NCBI GenBank assembly: GCA_963070105.1
Contig: OY718805.1
Location: 3,468,001 to 3,532,000, forward strand
Length of the DNA stretch: 64,000 nucleotides
Source of the DNA: Litomosoides sigmodontis
Taxonomy: Eukaryota > Nematoda > Chromadorea > Rhabditida > Onchocercidae
Direction of reading: 5' to 3'
Position 1 is the stretch's first letter. Each line of letters begins with the position of its first letter. Positions 29,701 to 41,888 of the stretch are shown in pieces. Both the position numbers and the translations under genes were made by a program. The notes beneath the pieces are model-generated. The model ran no database searches. It was not told the origin of the DNA and saw only the letters and a program-made list of their open reading frames with translations.

Positions 29701-30752
29701 TAAAAGTTATATGGTCTAATGACATGAAAGAAGTAATTTGAGCATTTACAGGACTTCCAACTTTCAGGAACATCAGGAGCACCACCTGCTCGAACACGAC
29801 ATTGCGAACCCTGACATGAAGATAACTGTTCACCCACACTGACTCCTCCAAAAATATCGCCCGCCGAGAATTCGCGGCCCCAAGATGCAACTTTTGCATC
29901 CTGTTACGTTTAATTTGACGGATATAAAACCGTAATGTTTTCATTTTTGTTTGTAGAATTTTTAGAAAATTCTCTGGATTTGTCCGATTAACCTGAACGG
30001 TTAAAAAAAGACTAAAATATTTCCGTGAGATTTTCATGAAAGTTGCATTTAATATAGGGAAAGAAACAATAAGTTAATCGTTTCCGATGATTTTCTTTTT
30101 TTTTTTTTCATTTTGCTCGTTAGCTTTTTCAGAGAGGAAAACCACGAAAATAATTTGCTCGATATCTATTAGTGGCAAAATATGTGTGTGAAAATAAATG
30201 GAATTTTAATAATTTAAAACGAATACAAAAGAAGTATATCTTATTAGGACTAAGGCAAAATATGGAACACTAATAAAAGCTGCTCATAATAAAAATTGTA
30301 AATTATTAGAGATTGCTAAAAATAGGATGAATTAAATATTATGCCCCTAAAAATGGACTTTCTCTTTCTAATTTTTTTTTCAAATAAAAAAAACTGTTAG
30401 TAGAAAAGAAAATAAATTTTAAAAATGTTTTGCAATCATTTTGTTCATTCAATTAGCACTAAACAGTTTTCGTCATTTCCCTTTTTTCCTTTTACCCTTT
30501 TGTAATATCACAAGAAGATTAGTGCAAAAAAATTTCCAAAAATGAATGAAAAGAGATGTAAAAAAAAAGTGAAATAAAAATAGCATAATATTATTGCTAG
30601 TGCTAGCTATTAGTGTTGCTAGCATTTGCTAAAATTATATTTAATTTATTTTTGTAAAAATTTGCTAGTTTATAATTATAGGTTTCTATTGATCCTTAGC
30701 ATATAATTATTTTTCAAACAAAAAACAGAAAAAAAATAAAAAACAGCACTTT

Positions 30753-30762
30753 ACACACACAC

Positions 30763-30812
<50 letters not shown>
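30753..30812. repeat. (CA)n microsatellite abutting a splice donor
   Basis: About 30 CA units with one G interruption. On the minus strand the repeat reads (GT)n and begins immediately after the donor GTAT of the exon ending at 30815, so the first intron bases are part of the repeat. Confidence 0.97.
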
Positions 30813-30814
<2 letters not shown>

Positions 30815-31008
30815 CTTGGCTAATAATACTTTCGGTGGAAAATGTTTGAAGTGATGAAGCAACAGGTACGATACATCGTTGATGATGTGGTGGCGTTGCT
30901 GCTAATGCTGTTGGTGCTAGCGCTGTGATATTCACCTGTTTCACACCCTGTTGCTTCTTCTGCTGATCGATTATATGGCCCTCCACGATGTATGTAATAA
31001 ACAAATTA
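30815..31008 (-). CDS. Candidate 5' exon of the giant zinc-finger gene, followed by a GT microsatellite at its donor
   Basis: The exon runs from a TTTTATAG acceptor to AAG before GTATGTGTGTG. It is open for 64 codons, entering in phase 2 and leaving in phase 1. The product is Q/T/A-rich like the downstream exons, with QQKKQQ near the start and a TESIISQ end. Near its start it carries the short hydrophobic motif YIVEGHII. This faintly recalls the IEGFVIQ segment of polyhomeotic-like proteins, which on its own does not identify it. It has no start codon, so at least one more exon should lie upstream. Membership of the same gene is inferred from composition, strand and phase; it could be a separate gene. 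Confidence 0.5.
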
Positions 31009-31297
31009 CTATAAAATAAACAAAATTAAGCAAAAAAGAAAAAAAATTTTTTAACTATTTAAATTTTACAAAAAAAAACAAAACGAAACATATTTCTTTT
31101 TCTTAAAAATAAATCAAAAAAGTTCTTGTTTTAAGCATTAGCTATTTGCATCGCTGCATCACAGCTATTTGTATTATTAGCAAATGAACGAAATAATTAG
31201 ATGATAATTTGAAAGATGGAAAAGATGGGAAGGGATAGCGACGGTCTACTTTTTAACGTTTTCATTTGTTACTGCCATTATTGCTATCATTACTTTT

Positions 31298-31330
31298 ATC
31301 ATTATCATTATCATTATCATTATCATTATG
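31298..31330. repeat. (ATTATC)n short tandem repeat
   Basis: Five to six ATTATC units in tandem, followed by looser TTATTATT sequence. Confidence 0.85.
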
Positions 31331-32384
31331 TTATTATTATTGTAAATTGTCATAAATTATTATCATTACTGCTATCATTATTGTCACTTTCTCACAATGT
31401 CTCCTAAGTGCGGCAATACTACTGATAACGATAATGATAACGATGACAATGATAACAGTGATAGCGTGGTTATGTTTTCCTATGAATACAACCTAATATG
31501 GTCATCATCTTCCATTTTGCATACTTTGCATAATTATCGATTCTTCTCAACTGAACTTAACTCAAAGAGGAAAAATTATGCCTACGCATCGCACTAATGC
31601 CTGTGAGAAATTCCACAATACTTAATAGCACTTAAATGAAATACGGAATGAAACAGTCATAATGTTTTTATTTCAAAAAAAAAAAAAAAAAAGCAAACGA
31701 ACTTTCTAAGTTTTTAGCCTGCTAAATTTTACTAACTCATATGATTGCAGATAATCTTTCACACTATGAAAATGATATTATTACTACACACCTGAACCCT
31801 ATTAGAATAATTTTTCATTTTAAAAATTAAATATAATTTAATCTAAAATATATGCTAAAACATGTACGCAAAAATAATTATTGCATGAAAGAAGCATTCA
31901 CTCACTAAAGAAAATATCAAGCATACACACATAGCATACATGCATGCATATGTGAATGAATGCGTAAATACACGTACACGTATACGTACACGTACCCCAT
32001 ATACACAGAGAGAAAGAGAGAGCGATACATTAGTTAGTGATTGTAGTACGTACATCTCACATCAATGACAGCGATACACGAAATGTACGAGGGTGTTGTC
32101 TCTTCACATTTTCGACAATCCTCTCCATCGATTCTCTCGTCCCTCTTCCCTCGGACAGAGAGGACACACATATGCATAATTATTGCGATTATATGTTTTG
32201 TTGAAAATGGTGTCACCAAAATGGAGCGAGCAGTGTTCACTTCACTTCACTTCACTGAGAAACAAAATATTCCACTAGCGTCGTCCCACTCATCCACTTC
32301 CCTCAATTTCATTATTCTCATCCCACGCGTACGACATACAATATACGTGTAACGACGCAACGCAACACTCTCCTACTCATATAC

Positions 32385-32423
32385 ATGTGTGTGTGTGTGC
32401 GTGTGTGTGCGTGTGTGTGTGTG
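32385..32423. repeat. (TG)n microsatellite, left arm of an inverted pair
   Basis: About 19 TG units with two C interruptions. A CA array begins 57 bases downstream, so the two arms are complementary. Confidence 0.95.
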
Positions 32424-32479
32424 AACCATACACAATTACCGAGAGAGAAAGAAAGAGAGAAGGACTTTGAAACATACAT

Positions 32480-32480
<1 letters not shown>

Positions 32481-32536
<56 letters not shown>
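32481..32536. repeat. (CA)n microsatellite, right arm of an inverted pair
   Basis: 28 uninterrupted CA units. It is complementary to the TG array ending at 32423. Confidence 0.97.
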
Positions 32537-32539
<3 letters not shown>

Positions 32540-34499
32540 CCAAGTATAGATTTTTCACGAGTTGATGATTTTTTAAAATCCGCTGACTGTTAAATATGAT
32601 TGTTGACAGTGATAGATGTGTGCGAGTAATAAGTATCATCTTTCAGTTGGGAGGCGAGCGGGCAGATGTGAATTGGGATTTTCGCCTCGCCTAAAAATAA
32701 CAAGTAATTGTGAGAATTGGAAAAAGTGCTAGGTGATGGTAATTCTATAGTTGATCTGTCCAGACAGGCTTCAGTAGTAGTAGTAGTAATGTATTTGTTA
32801 TCATTTGTACAGCAAAAGAAAAGGACAGTGCTCTCCTCTCCTCTTCCTCTCTTTGTATTATTCAAAAAAATTAAACAATGTCCTGTGAAGTAGCCAATCG
32901 TCACATGTGCATGAATTGATGACATTTTTAAAATTCACATTAATTCGCCTCACCAATACCATATTAGTTTCACTGTGAAATAATGTGCCCTACACTTTCT
33001 GCAATTTCAAATGTTTTCATTGCAACAAAATTGAAGTATTCTTGTAAAAAATTTTGCAAAAAAAAAAAATTGCGAAAAAAAAACGACGCAAAAATTAACT
33101 GTAACTTAAAGTGATTGTTGGAAAAAAATGCATTAATTGTCATTGATTCACTAATTGAGTATCATGTGATTTACGGATTGTTTTTTGCAGCAAATGTCAT
33201 CAGTGAATGAATGAAAAGATGAAAGATACGCCGAACAAATTTTGTGAAACTTTAACGCTTCTCTTCTATTATCTTCTTGTTCTTTTTTCGCTTACAATTC
33301 CACTACGTTTAATGCTTAAAATGATCGTTAAATTAAATTTTTGTTATTCCAAAAGAAAAAAAAACCAAATTGTTAAATGAAAACAATGAAATTAGTTGGC
33401 AGGTAGCACTGCATGGCATAAATCAAAATTAGCCTTTTTTTTTATTTCCTTTGCCCTTTTCTTTTTTCTTCATAGAATATGAAGCGAATAATGTCTGTTC
33501 GTTTCAATTCTTTCACTGACGTCATCATCATCCGTTCTAGGACTGTAAATTGAAATGGATGAGTGATGAAAGCCAGGTGTTTGAGTGAAAAAAGCAAAAC
33601 AGATGAAAAAACGAGCAGTTGAAAGTTGATGAATGAAGGAAGAGAATTAAGTGATGTGAAGAAAAAAGTTGCAATGAGTAGGTGCTTAGCTAGTTGCATG
33701 CTTCATGCTTGGTTGACTTAACGGAAGGACGATATAGCTGTATTTCAGGTAAAGTAATTAATTCATTTTCAGCAATCAAATGGAAACTAAATAATTAATA
33801 AATTAAAAAGTTATTGAATTTTGTTCATTAATAAAATCATGCTGTTCTCAGTTCTAACTGTATTTTGTGCTTTCCTTTCATTCAGCTCTTCGCAAACTAA
33901 CTTCATCAACATTTAACCGAATTACAACACCTTGTCATTTTCATTTTAGCAAATTGAATTTGGATGAATTTGAAATGGTAAAAATTTTAAGCATGAAATC
34001 AAACTTTTTTTTCGCACGTAGAATAGATTAGAACGGGTGCCAATCGTTTAAAGAAGGCTGTTAATGAAGAATGGATGAATGTAGGGGAGTAGAAAGGAAG
34101 TTCAGAGGATTTTTGATTAATGAAATTTCAATGAATTAATTTGCTATGTTCTTTTTTTACAGGAAAAAAAAGCGCCATTCAATAAGTTATCTCTTTCGCA
34201 CTGCAAAAAAAATTTACATATTTCCATAAAATTATCCGTGTACACCTTGCACACATGGAAGAGGAAATTGTGATGAGTTATTGAAATTTTTTACTCATAC
34301 AGTAATCACTCCATAAAGCTAATTAGTGCGAACTTCAATTTTTGCAAATCTGAGGGTATCTATCGTCCTGTAATTCTCGTTACTATTTATTACTCATCCC
34401 ATTGGCCCTGGTGGTTAGCTAACAACTTTTGTATTTGTTGCACGAAATGAAACAATTTCATTCATCAGACTATTAGCGCTTAGCAAAATTTAAGGATAG

Positions 34500-34607
<108 letters not shown>

Positions 34608-37066
34608 TTTCTAGCTGTGAGAAGAAGTGATTGAAATACATTTTATCATTTGTTAGTGACCTTCTTAAAAGCATCAAATCACACATGGAAATGATTCGAA
34701 GGGTAGGATGTGAATGAATTTGAACGGTATTTACTGCAAAAATTGATTAGCAAAAATTAGCGTCATTTTTACGTTCACTTTTTTTTTTTAAATTACTTCA
34801 TCTATCGTTGATTAGTTAAGTTCGAAAATTTCGAGAATTATTGAGTGAAATAATTGATATGATCGATTTAGCTGTTATGAGTAATTCAATTTTATAGCTA
34901 AACTTGCAATTCTCATTATCATTTCTCAATCTATCGAATGAATTTACTAATTTTGTAAAATACTTCGTATGTTTTTAAAACAAATAAAATAATCTGTGCA
35001 TTTAAATTTGAATTTTTAGCCGAATCATTTCGATAAACTTGTCTTATTTATAGCTCACTTCAATAATTGTTTATTTTTCTCATCTCTTGCAAAAAGTTTC
35101 CACAACTTTAGGAAACCATCAATGAGTGCCATAGAAAACACAACAATCAGTGTTCACATTTCATTCACTCAAGCCTTTTATTATCTGTAAACATTGGCAG
35201 ACATTTGAGAACTCTCTCTGTAACATTCATTTCACAGGCCTATTTTTTATCACAACACTCGCTCGATCTCTCTGTGTTCCTCTGAAACATTTGAAATAAA
35301 AGTTCACTTCCTGGTCATCAATTTGCATGGCTACGAAAAAGGAATATGTTAATTACTAAGTGTGTCGGTCTTCATTTCAATCTTTAACGCATATCATAGA
35401 AATTTCTAATTTTCCCGTTATAATTACATACTCAAATTTTCGACAGTGTCCTGTGGTGTCTAAGAAATTTTGGCTAAATCAGATCTTATTTTATTGCCTT
35501 AGCTTGGTGGAATCGTGTACAAAAGAAAGAAGTAACTGCAAATCTTTCATTTTCTCATTAACAAATATGATTTGAAATGCAGCACTGAAGCGCAACATTC
35601 CATCAAAATTATAGCCTGACATAATAGCAACAGATGAAGCAATCTACCGTGCGACAAAATTTTCGAAACTGAGCTTTATTTACATGCCAAACAAATGCGG
35701 CATAATTGAAAAACACACAAGTGCAGAAGGAAATTAATAGGGATATTGCCATCAAAATTCTTTTTGACTTTTTTAAACAAATTAAGTTGCAGAAGAAATA
35801 AAAAAACCTCTCCCCCAACTATTATCAACAACAACCGTTGGCACAAATGTATAAGCTGATATTCAAATCATTCCGCCCACAATATAAATTTCAAAAAGTG
35901 AAACACAACAGAACAAAACATTATACAACGTGTGCACCCCAGAGCAGAGATCGTCCTAGAAAAACTGAAAAACATGCAACGAATTGCCACATATTTTTCC
36001 AATATTCTTCACTCGACCTTCTGTTTTTCTTCATGCGCTCAACTATCGACATTGAAAACTACAAGCTTTCAAAAAAAGCACTTATAAAATTGAACCCAAA
36101 ATTAGCATACAGCACAAAATTAAGCATATGTTAACAGTGAAAAAGAATGAGCTGAAAAAGAAGCGCAACTAAGGCACAACGAACAAAATGGTATATGGAT
36201 ATCATCGAGAAATTGAAAAACCGTTGAAAACGTAATAAATGGATAGAATGGAACAGAGTTTTATAGATAGAATCGTAAGCTTCATGGTACTACTCTATCA
36301 CCACCCAAACGTTTGCATGATAGAAATAATATAGAATGCATTTTTAATGACACCTGGATGGGCTGGAACCATACTGCCCATAATTTTTCAATGAATTTTG
36401 AAAAACTACCTAAATTATGGCTATTACGAAAAACTGCAAAAAAAAATGATTAAGGCAGCTCGTAATAAAACACAAACAAGAAGCATTCATATAAACTAGC
36501 TTATTAACGTGAATACAAAGTAGGCAAGCGGGAACTATTTATTATTTTACTTTCAATAATATGAATGGTACTTAATCACAAAGCAATATTCATACTATAA
36601 AGTACATCAGCAGTGCCAAAATGGCCCCACGTAACACAAGTAAAATTGGTAGAAAATCATTGTTATCAAACCAACCAGCCCATTTTTGAAACAGATATAA
36701 TCGATTTGTATTTCAACAAAACAAAAAACCAGTTTCATAATTCAGGCACTTTTAGTTCCAACTGTCTTCAAATAAGTCTAGTTTGCTTTAAGCTTTGTCA
36801 GATGCGTCCTAACCATTAATTCAAATGCCAGCATCCAATATTCACGTTTTTGAGCACCCAAAATTTCATCGAGTCTTCGATCTGACAAGTAGCCACAATA
36901 ACAACATCCGTATTACGCAAACGTTTTCTTCATCTCATGAAACTAAAATTGAAAATACTGATAATATTTGATTTATTTACTAATATTTAAGTCGATGCTC
37001 CTGCTACTTTAAGTCAACACTCAGCTTGGTTAAAATACGGAAATAGAAAGTAGTGCAGTAATATCT

Positions 37067-37072
37067 TTTATT
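37067..37072 (-). other. AATAAA polyadenylation signal of the carrier gene
   Basis: AATAAA lies about 16 bases past the TGA of the SLC25A33/36-like gene on the same strand. Confidence 0.7.
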
Positions 37073-37087
37073 TAGAATTTCAACAGC

Positions 37088-40000
37088 TCACCCATGTAAT
37101 ACATGCACCGTCAATTCGTAGGTACCCATAGTAATTGCTGTGTTTGGGACTGTCCGTAAAAGCTAAAAATAGATTCAATGATGCTGGGTACAACTTACAA
37201 TTTACTGTTTAATATAAATTAATTTTCTTCAACTATTTAGATATGGCAAATTATTTCACACTCGAAAGTGCGTGGGAAGCACTAAAAAGCAAAGCTAATG
37301 GAATAAATTATTTTAATTTAGCAAACCTGTACAGTCAATCCTCGGTAGAGCGCCCAAAACCCTTCTCCTCGTAAAACGAACTTTAGAGTAGGCAAAAATC
37401 CTTTAGTTACAGCATTCTCTTCACGCATGCGAGTGCGCACTACTTCTGGAATTAGTGGAAGATGATAACAAAAAATTTTTAATTCAAACGTAATATGGCA
37501 TTTTCAAGCGATGGATAACGTCTAATCTAAAATTTCAACTTCGCTGAAAATGCTCACAGTTTAAATATAAGCTAGAGCATTCCATGAGGTATATATATGG
37601 AGGGATCTAATAATCTCATGCACTGCTCAAATGACTAAACAGATTCTAAGCAAAAACGTTCTAAAAAAATGACGCTGAACCATTTCATACCACACGCACA
37701 TTATCTATAACAACTAGAAATAATAAATTTAACTACATAGACATTTCTTTCGAGACAAATCAATACAAGATAAGAATTTATTGAAGTCTACGTTGCACCA
37801 CTTCATTAAATTTTTCATTATAAAAAAAAATTAATCTGACGATAGGTAATCACTTGTTTTTTTGGTAATCAATTGTGCATAATCGCAAACAAAAGCAAAT
37901 AATAGAAAGAGCATGCCTAGAGGAACGAACCATGTGGATAAGCTAATGAACAAGCAAAAAATTTTGCTGTCCCACCAGCGAGCATAAAATGGACGAAATC
38001 AATCATATCACGGTCGTCGTTTTCAGTTAAGGACATTTGTACAGCTGCTACATGCTTTTCATTCTGTTTCAGGTCGGTTTTTTCATCCCACTTTTTGGAA
38101 TTTGTTTCTGGATTTGCTAAAACCTTAAACCCATCTACGTTTCCTTCTCGAGAAGATGACTTCCACTTCAACAGTAACGCTCTCATTTCTTCATATAATA
38201 CAAATTGAATTACTGTTTCAGAAATTCCAACATATGACGCGGTTACTCCCTGAAACTATGGAATAAACTATCCTACGAAATAATTGAACCATAATCCAGT
38301 ATTGAGATAATATTGATAAGATATATTAGTGGAACCATATCTAGAGAAGTAACTGCGAGACGGAAGACAGAAATGGAACAAATTATTGTATATAACAGGT
38401 ATTCATAAAAAATGTTACTCATATCAAACACTTCGATAATTTCCGCCTCAAATAAACATTAAAGCTTTCCAAACTTTAAATCAATATTTGAAATAAAAAC
38501 TGTACAGTCGAGTCTGCCTGACTAACAAAATATCGAATTCCGAAATCCTTGAGAAATATTCACCCGATAAAAGCCTTTAAAACCATCTGCTCTCCACACC
38601 CGTTTGATGCATTCCGTTACTGAGAGTGGCCCTTTGTGCAACTGTAAACGCGTTTTAACCAACCAAACTGGATTAATGACGGTTGCAGCTACAAAACCTT
38701 AAGAACAGGTCATTATTAGTCTATTTAGCTAATTAATTATGGAAAATATTCTAACTTGAAGAATAACGGAGCTTACCACTAGTAGCTGCAGAAGACATAT
38801 GTATCATAGCGCTATTCGACACAAAAATATCCAAACTGTTTAATAATCGTTTACAACTTGAGTACGTGCAAAAATAAACTGCTCTGAAATATACCCTTTA
38901 TTTTTTTTCATACATCGAAAACTTTTGGTTCTAATAACTTTAAACAGAGAGTAAAACAAAATGGACATGAAAACATAACATTCAAACAATGCATTTTCCG
39001 TAAAGGCTACACTAGTTGCTGGGATTCCAAAAACGATGGCAAGAAAGGTAAATGAAAAACCATTTAAAAATAAAACAAGTTACTCACTGATTGATTCCAA
39101 AGGACTGTTATCGAATTTTAAAGAAAAACACCGCAAGTGATATCCTGCAGTCAAAGAGAGATCTTCAAAAGATGCTGTATCGTATTTCATAGTTCGAGAA
39201 AAATTTAAAGCACTCACTTCGAAGGTGCAACACCAATAAGGTTAGGACCAATTCCTTTGAAAAGAGCTGAGAATCCTTCATTTACCACAATTTGTCTGAA
39301 GCAAAATTAAATCTGGTGCATTCTACAAAAGCGGTCCCAACGGCCATTAACCATCTTTCCTGCTGTTATGTGTCACTTGAAAAGATTGAGGTTCTGTGTA
39401 GCTATGAGACACGCAAAAAAACATTCTTCGGGCATAGATGAATAAATAAAAATCAGCACAAAAAGAAAATAACTTTTTGTTTTTGATATAATTTCAAATA
39501 TTCTTAATATATTTCAGTTATCTTGTGTTCTTTGAGACCAAAACTATACTTGAAGAAAGTATACAAGCTTCTGCTTTGCTGCACAGATAAACCAGACTTT
39601 GCAAAAAGCTGTACATTTCGCTGTACTGCACATGTTGGCGGTATATTACACAATCTCAGCTTTTGAGGAATGTTAGAACCTACAAATGAAATGGGAAGTT
39701 ATTTGAAAAATAATGAAATACAAATATGAAGTACATCGTTATATATAAACGATATCACCTGCTTACTGAACTAACATAGTTTTTCTTTGATGTAACAAAA
39801 TTTATAGCACGTGAACCATAACAGATTAATTAGCTTACATGTTCTCACCCGATTATGAGACAGTAAAATATGTGGATGAGGTAACCGTATACGGGCTTTT
39901 GATGTTCCCTGAGAGTGTGAATGAGATAATGCATATTCTGTACTCTGCAGCCGTGTCTTAACCACCTAAAATAAGTTACCTCGTCAATTCAGACTTTCAT

Positions 40001-40318
40001 TTTCTCCCTCAATCACTAACATTAAAAATTTCTTACTTTTCTCTAAATGTTGTAATCTATAATTTCTAAACACTGTAATATAATTGCTACTTTTGAAAGA
40101 AATATAAGTTTAAAAATTTAAAAAGATGAAAAAAGATGAAATGATAATTTTTTTAACTCAAAACTTTAAAGTAAAACTAAAAATAGAATTCTAAACAAAT
40201 CTAAAGATTAATTAGATAACGAGTAGTAAAAATGAACCTCAAGTGGACAAGTAATAGCTGTTCCAGCTGTACCACCCAATGCTCCTCCAAGAAAGTGTAC
40301 GAATGCTTCCTTATCCAT
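37088..40318 (-). CDS. Mitochondrial carrier, SLC25A33/36-like (pyrimidine nucleotide carrier)
   Basis: Nine exons: 40238-40318, 39839-39965, 39550-39679, 39218-39295, 38777-38883, 38564-38697, 37931-38249, 37327-37445, 37088-37162. They join in frame to 389 residues from ATG to TGA. The three carrier signatures are [20 protein letters not shown] and PHEVVRTRM. The tryptophan in the second (PVW, PIW in human SLC25A36) and the [13 protein letters not shown] segment point to the SLC25A33/36 subfamily. Those inner-membrane proteins import pyrimidine nucleotides into the matrix. The protein is longer than human SLC25A36 (311 residues) because of insertions after repeat-half 1 (exons 2-3) and before the third signature (exon 7). 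The donor of exon 2 was chosen at 39839 because the nearer GTGAGA at 39848 would put a stop in the next exon. Confidence 0.93.
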
Positions 40319-41888
40319 ACTATCTCTCAGCAATCATTACAACACACTTACAATCTCCACTTCTGTCGAAAAATATATTTGTATATAAAATAAACGAAAC
40401 GAAAAGTGGAACGATTACTTCATCAAAGTGACCATCGAATCACACAGACGCATACAATGCAATTTCCGTTAAGTATTATGAAATGTTAATTGATTATTGC
40501 TCAAACGCGTAACAATCGTGTCCGAGAAGGCACTGGCAACAGTAGATATTAATGAAGACAATATAATTACTGTATTAAAAAAAGAAATTAACTTATCGTT
40601 GTACACACGCCAAATAATTTACAAGAATAGGTGGTGTATAACATTTTGTTAAAAATTTTCACTACACGTACACATGCAAAAAACACGTACGGGATAATGC
40701 TACATAAACGAGCAAAAAAAAAATCAATAAACTTTTGAGGACACAAGAACAAGATTTCAGTGATGGTCAGGCGAGAGTGCTTTAAACTTCAGGAAACAAA
40801 ATTACACAGCAAATACAACGCATTGAGTGGAGTGGAAGGGAACTGAAAGTTCGAAAGAATCAGCGTGTCGATGTTGCTTATTCTTTCCTTCCTTGCAGCT
40901 AATGCTATGTAGCAGTAGCAGCGGTACTTTTTAGCTCACTCACATTACACTACCCACATACCCTACCAACCTATCTGCCTATGTGTGCTATATGTCAGTG
41001 CTAAATAAGCTGATGTTTACTTCGAGGAAAAAAAAACAGGAAAAAAATTGGCTAACTGAAAGATCGATCGATAATTGTTGCAAAAAAAAATTTCGTTCAA
41101 AAAAAAAAGTCCCAAAAATTGAAATTTTCACTAGCTAGCTATCAAACGACAGATATCCTTCTGATCACCATCACCATTATAATCATCGTCATCATCATCA
41201 TTATCATCCAACAACTTAATTAATTAAATGAACAACTGATTGATAGGATAGGGCCGGAATGAAGTACATAATCATCGAGATGGGAGAGAAGAGAGCTCAT
41301 TGGAAGAAAGCGGATCAATGTCTCCTCCCCATTCCTTGCAAGGAACAGTTGACAGTACCTGTACATACATACAGCACGCACACTTTCGCTTCGAGAACCA
41401 TCAGGCAGATTTGATGGTAAAAGAGCCTTACAATGGATGTAGGTGGAACTTACTCAAGGACAATTGAAGATGGCCGAAAAGCAGAGTTGAAGGAATCAAT
41501 AAACAGCCTAGTCAGACAGATACAGATTAGGCCAGAAGAAATAGAGCCATACAAGCTAGGCCAAGAAAATATGACTAGGCCAACCACCACTCACTCAGTT
41601 GACTGTCCTCGCAACTAGCAGTTAGTTGGACGAAATTTGTTGACAACGACAATCGACGATCACTTCATCATTTTCTTCTCCACTCCTTGTCTGCTGCCTT
41701 ACTCCTCTAATAATTCCTCCTAAACTCTCTCTCTCTCTCTCTCTCCATTGCAAATACAATCATCATCAATCTACTAGCTTATACTGACCTACGCTACGAA
41801 TTTTTCCACGTGTAGCTAGCAATTATGGATGCAAATTTTAGTCATTTGTTTCTTGAATCATTTAATTTGTTTTTGCAAAACGAAAAAT
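40319..41888. other. Intergenic stretch upstream of the carrier gene
   Basis: Probable promoter region of the carrier and 3' flank of the 41.9 kb gene. It includes an ATC-rich stretch at about 41165-41210 and a (CT)10 run at 41725-41745. A 61-codon plus-strand frame at 41433-41618 is not supported as a gene. Confidence 0.5.

Noticed and set aside
32318..32639. Frames encoding CVCVCV or HTHTHT repeats (also 30714-30810 and 34480-34686)
   Set aside because: They are translations of dinucleotide microsatellites.
41433..41618. Plus-strand 61-codon hydrophilic frame
   Set aside because: No family motif, no splice context, and it lies in the presumed promoter region of a minus-strand gene.
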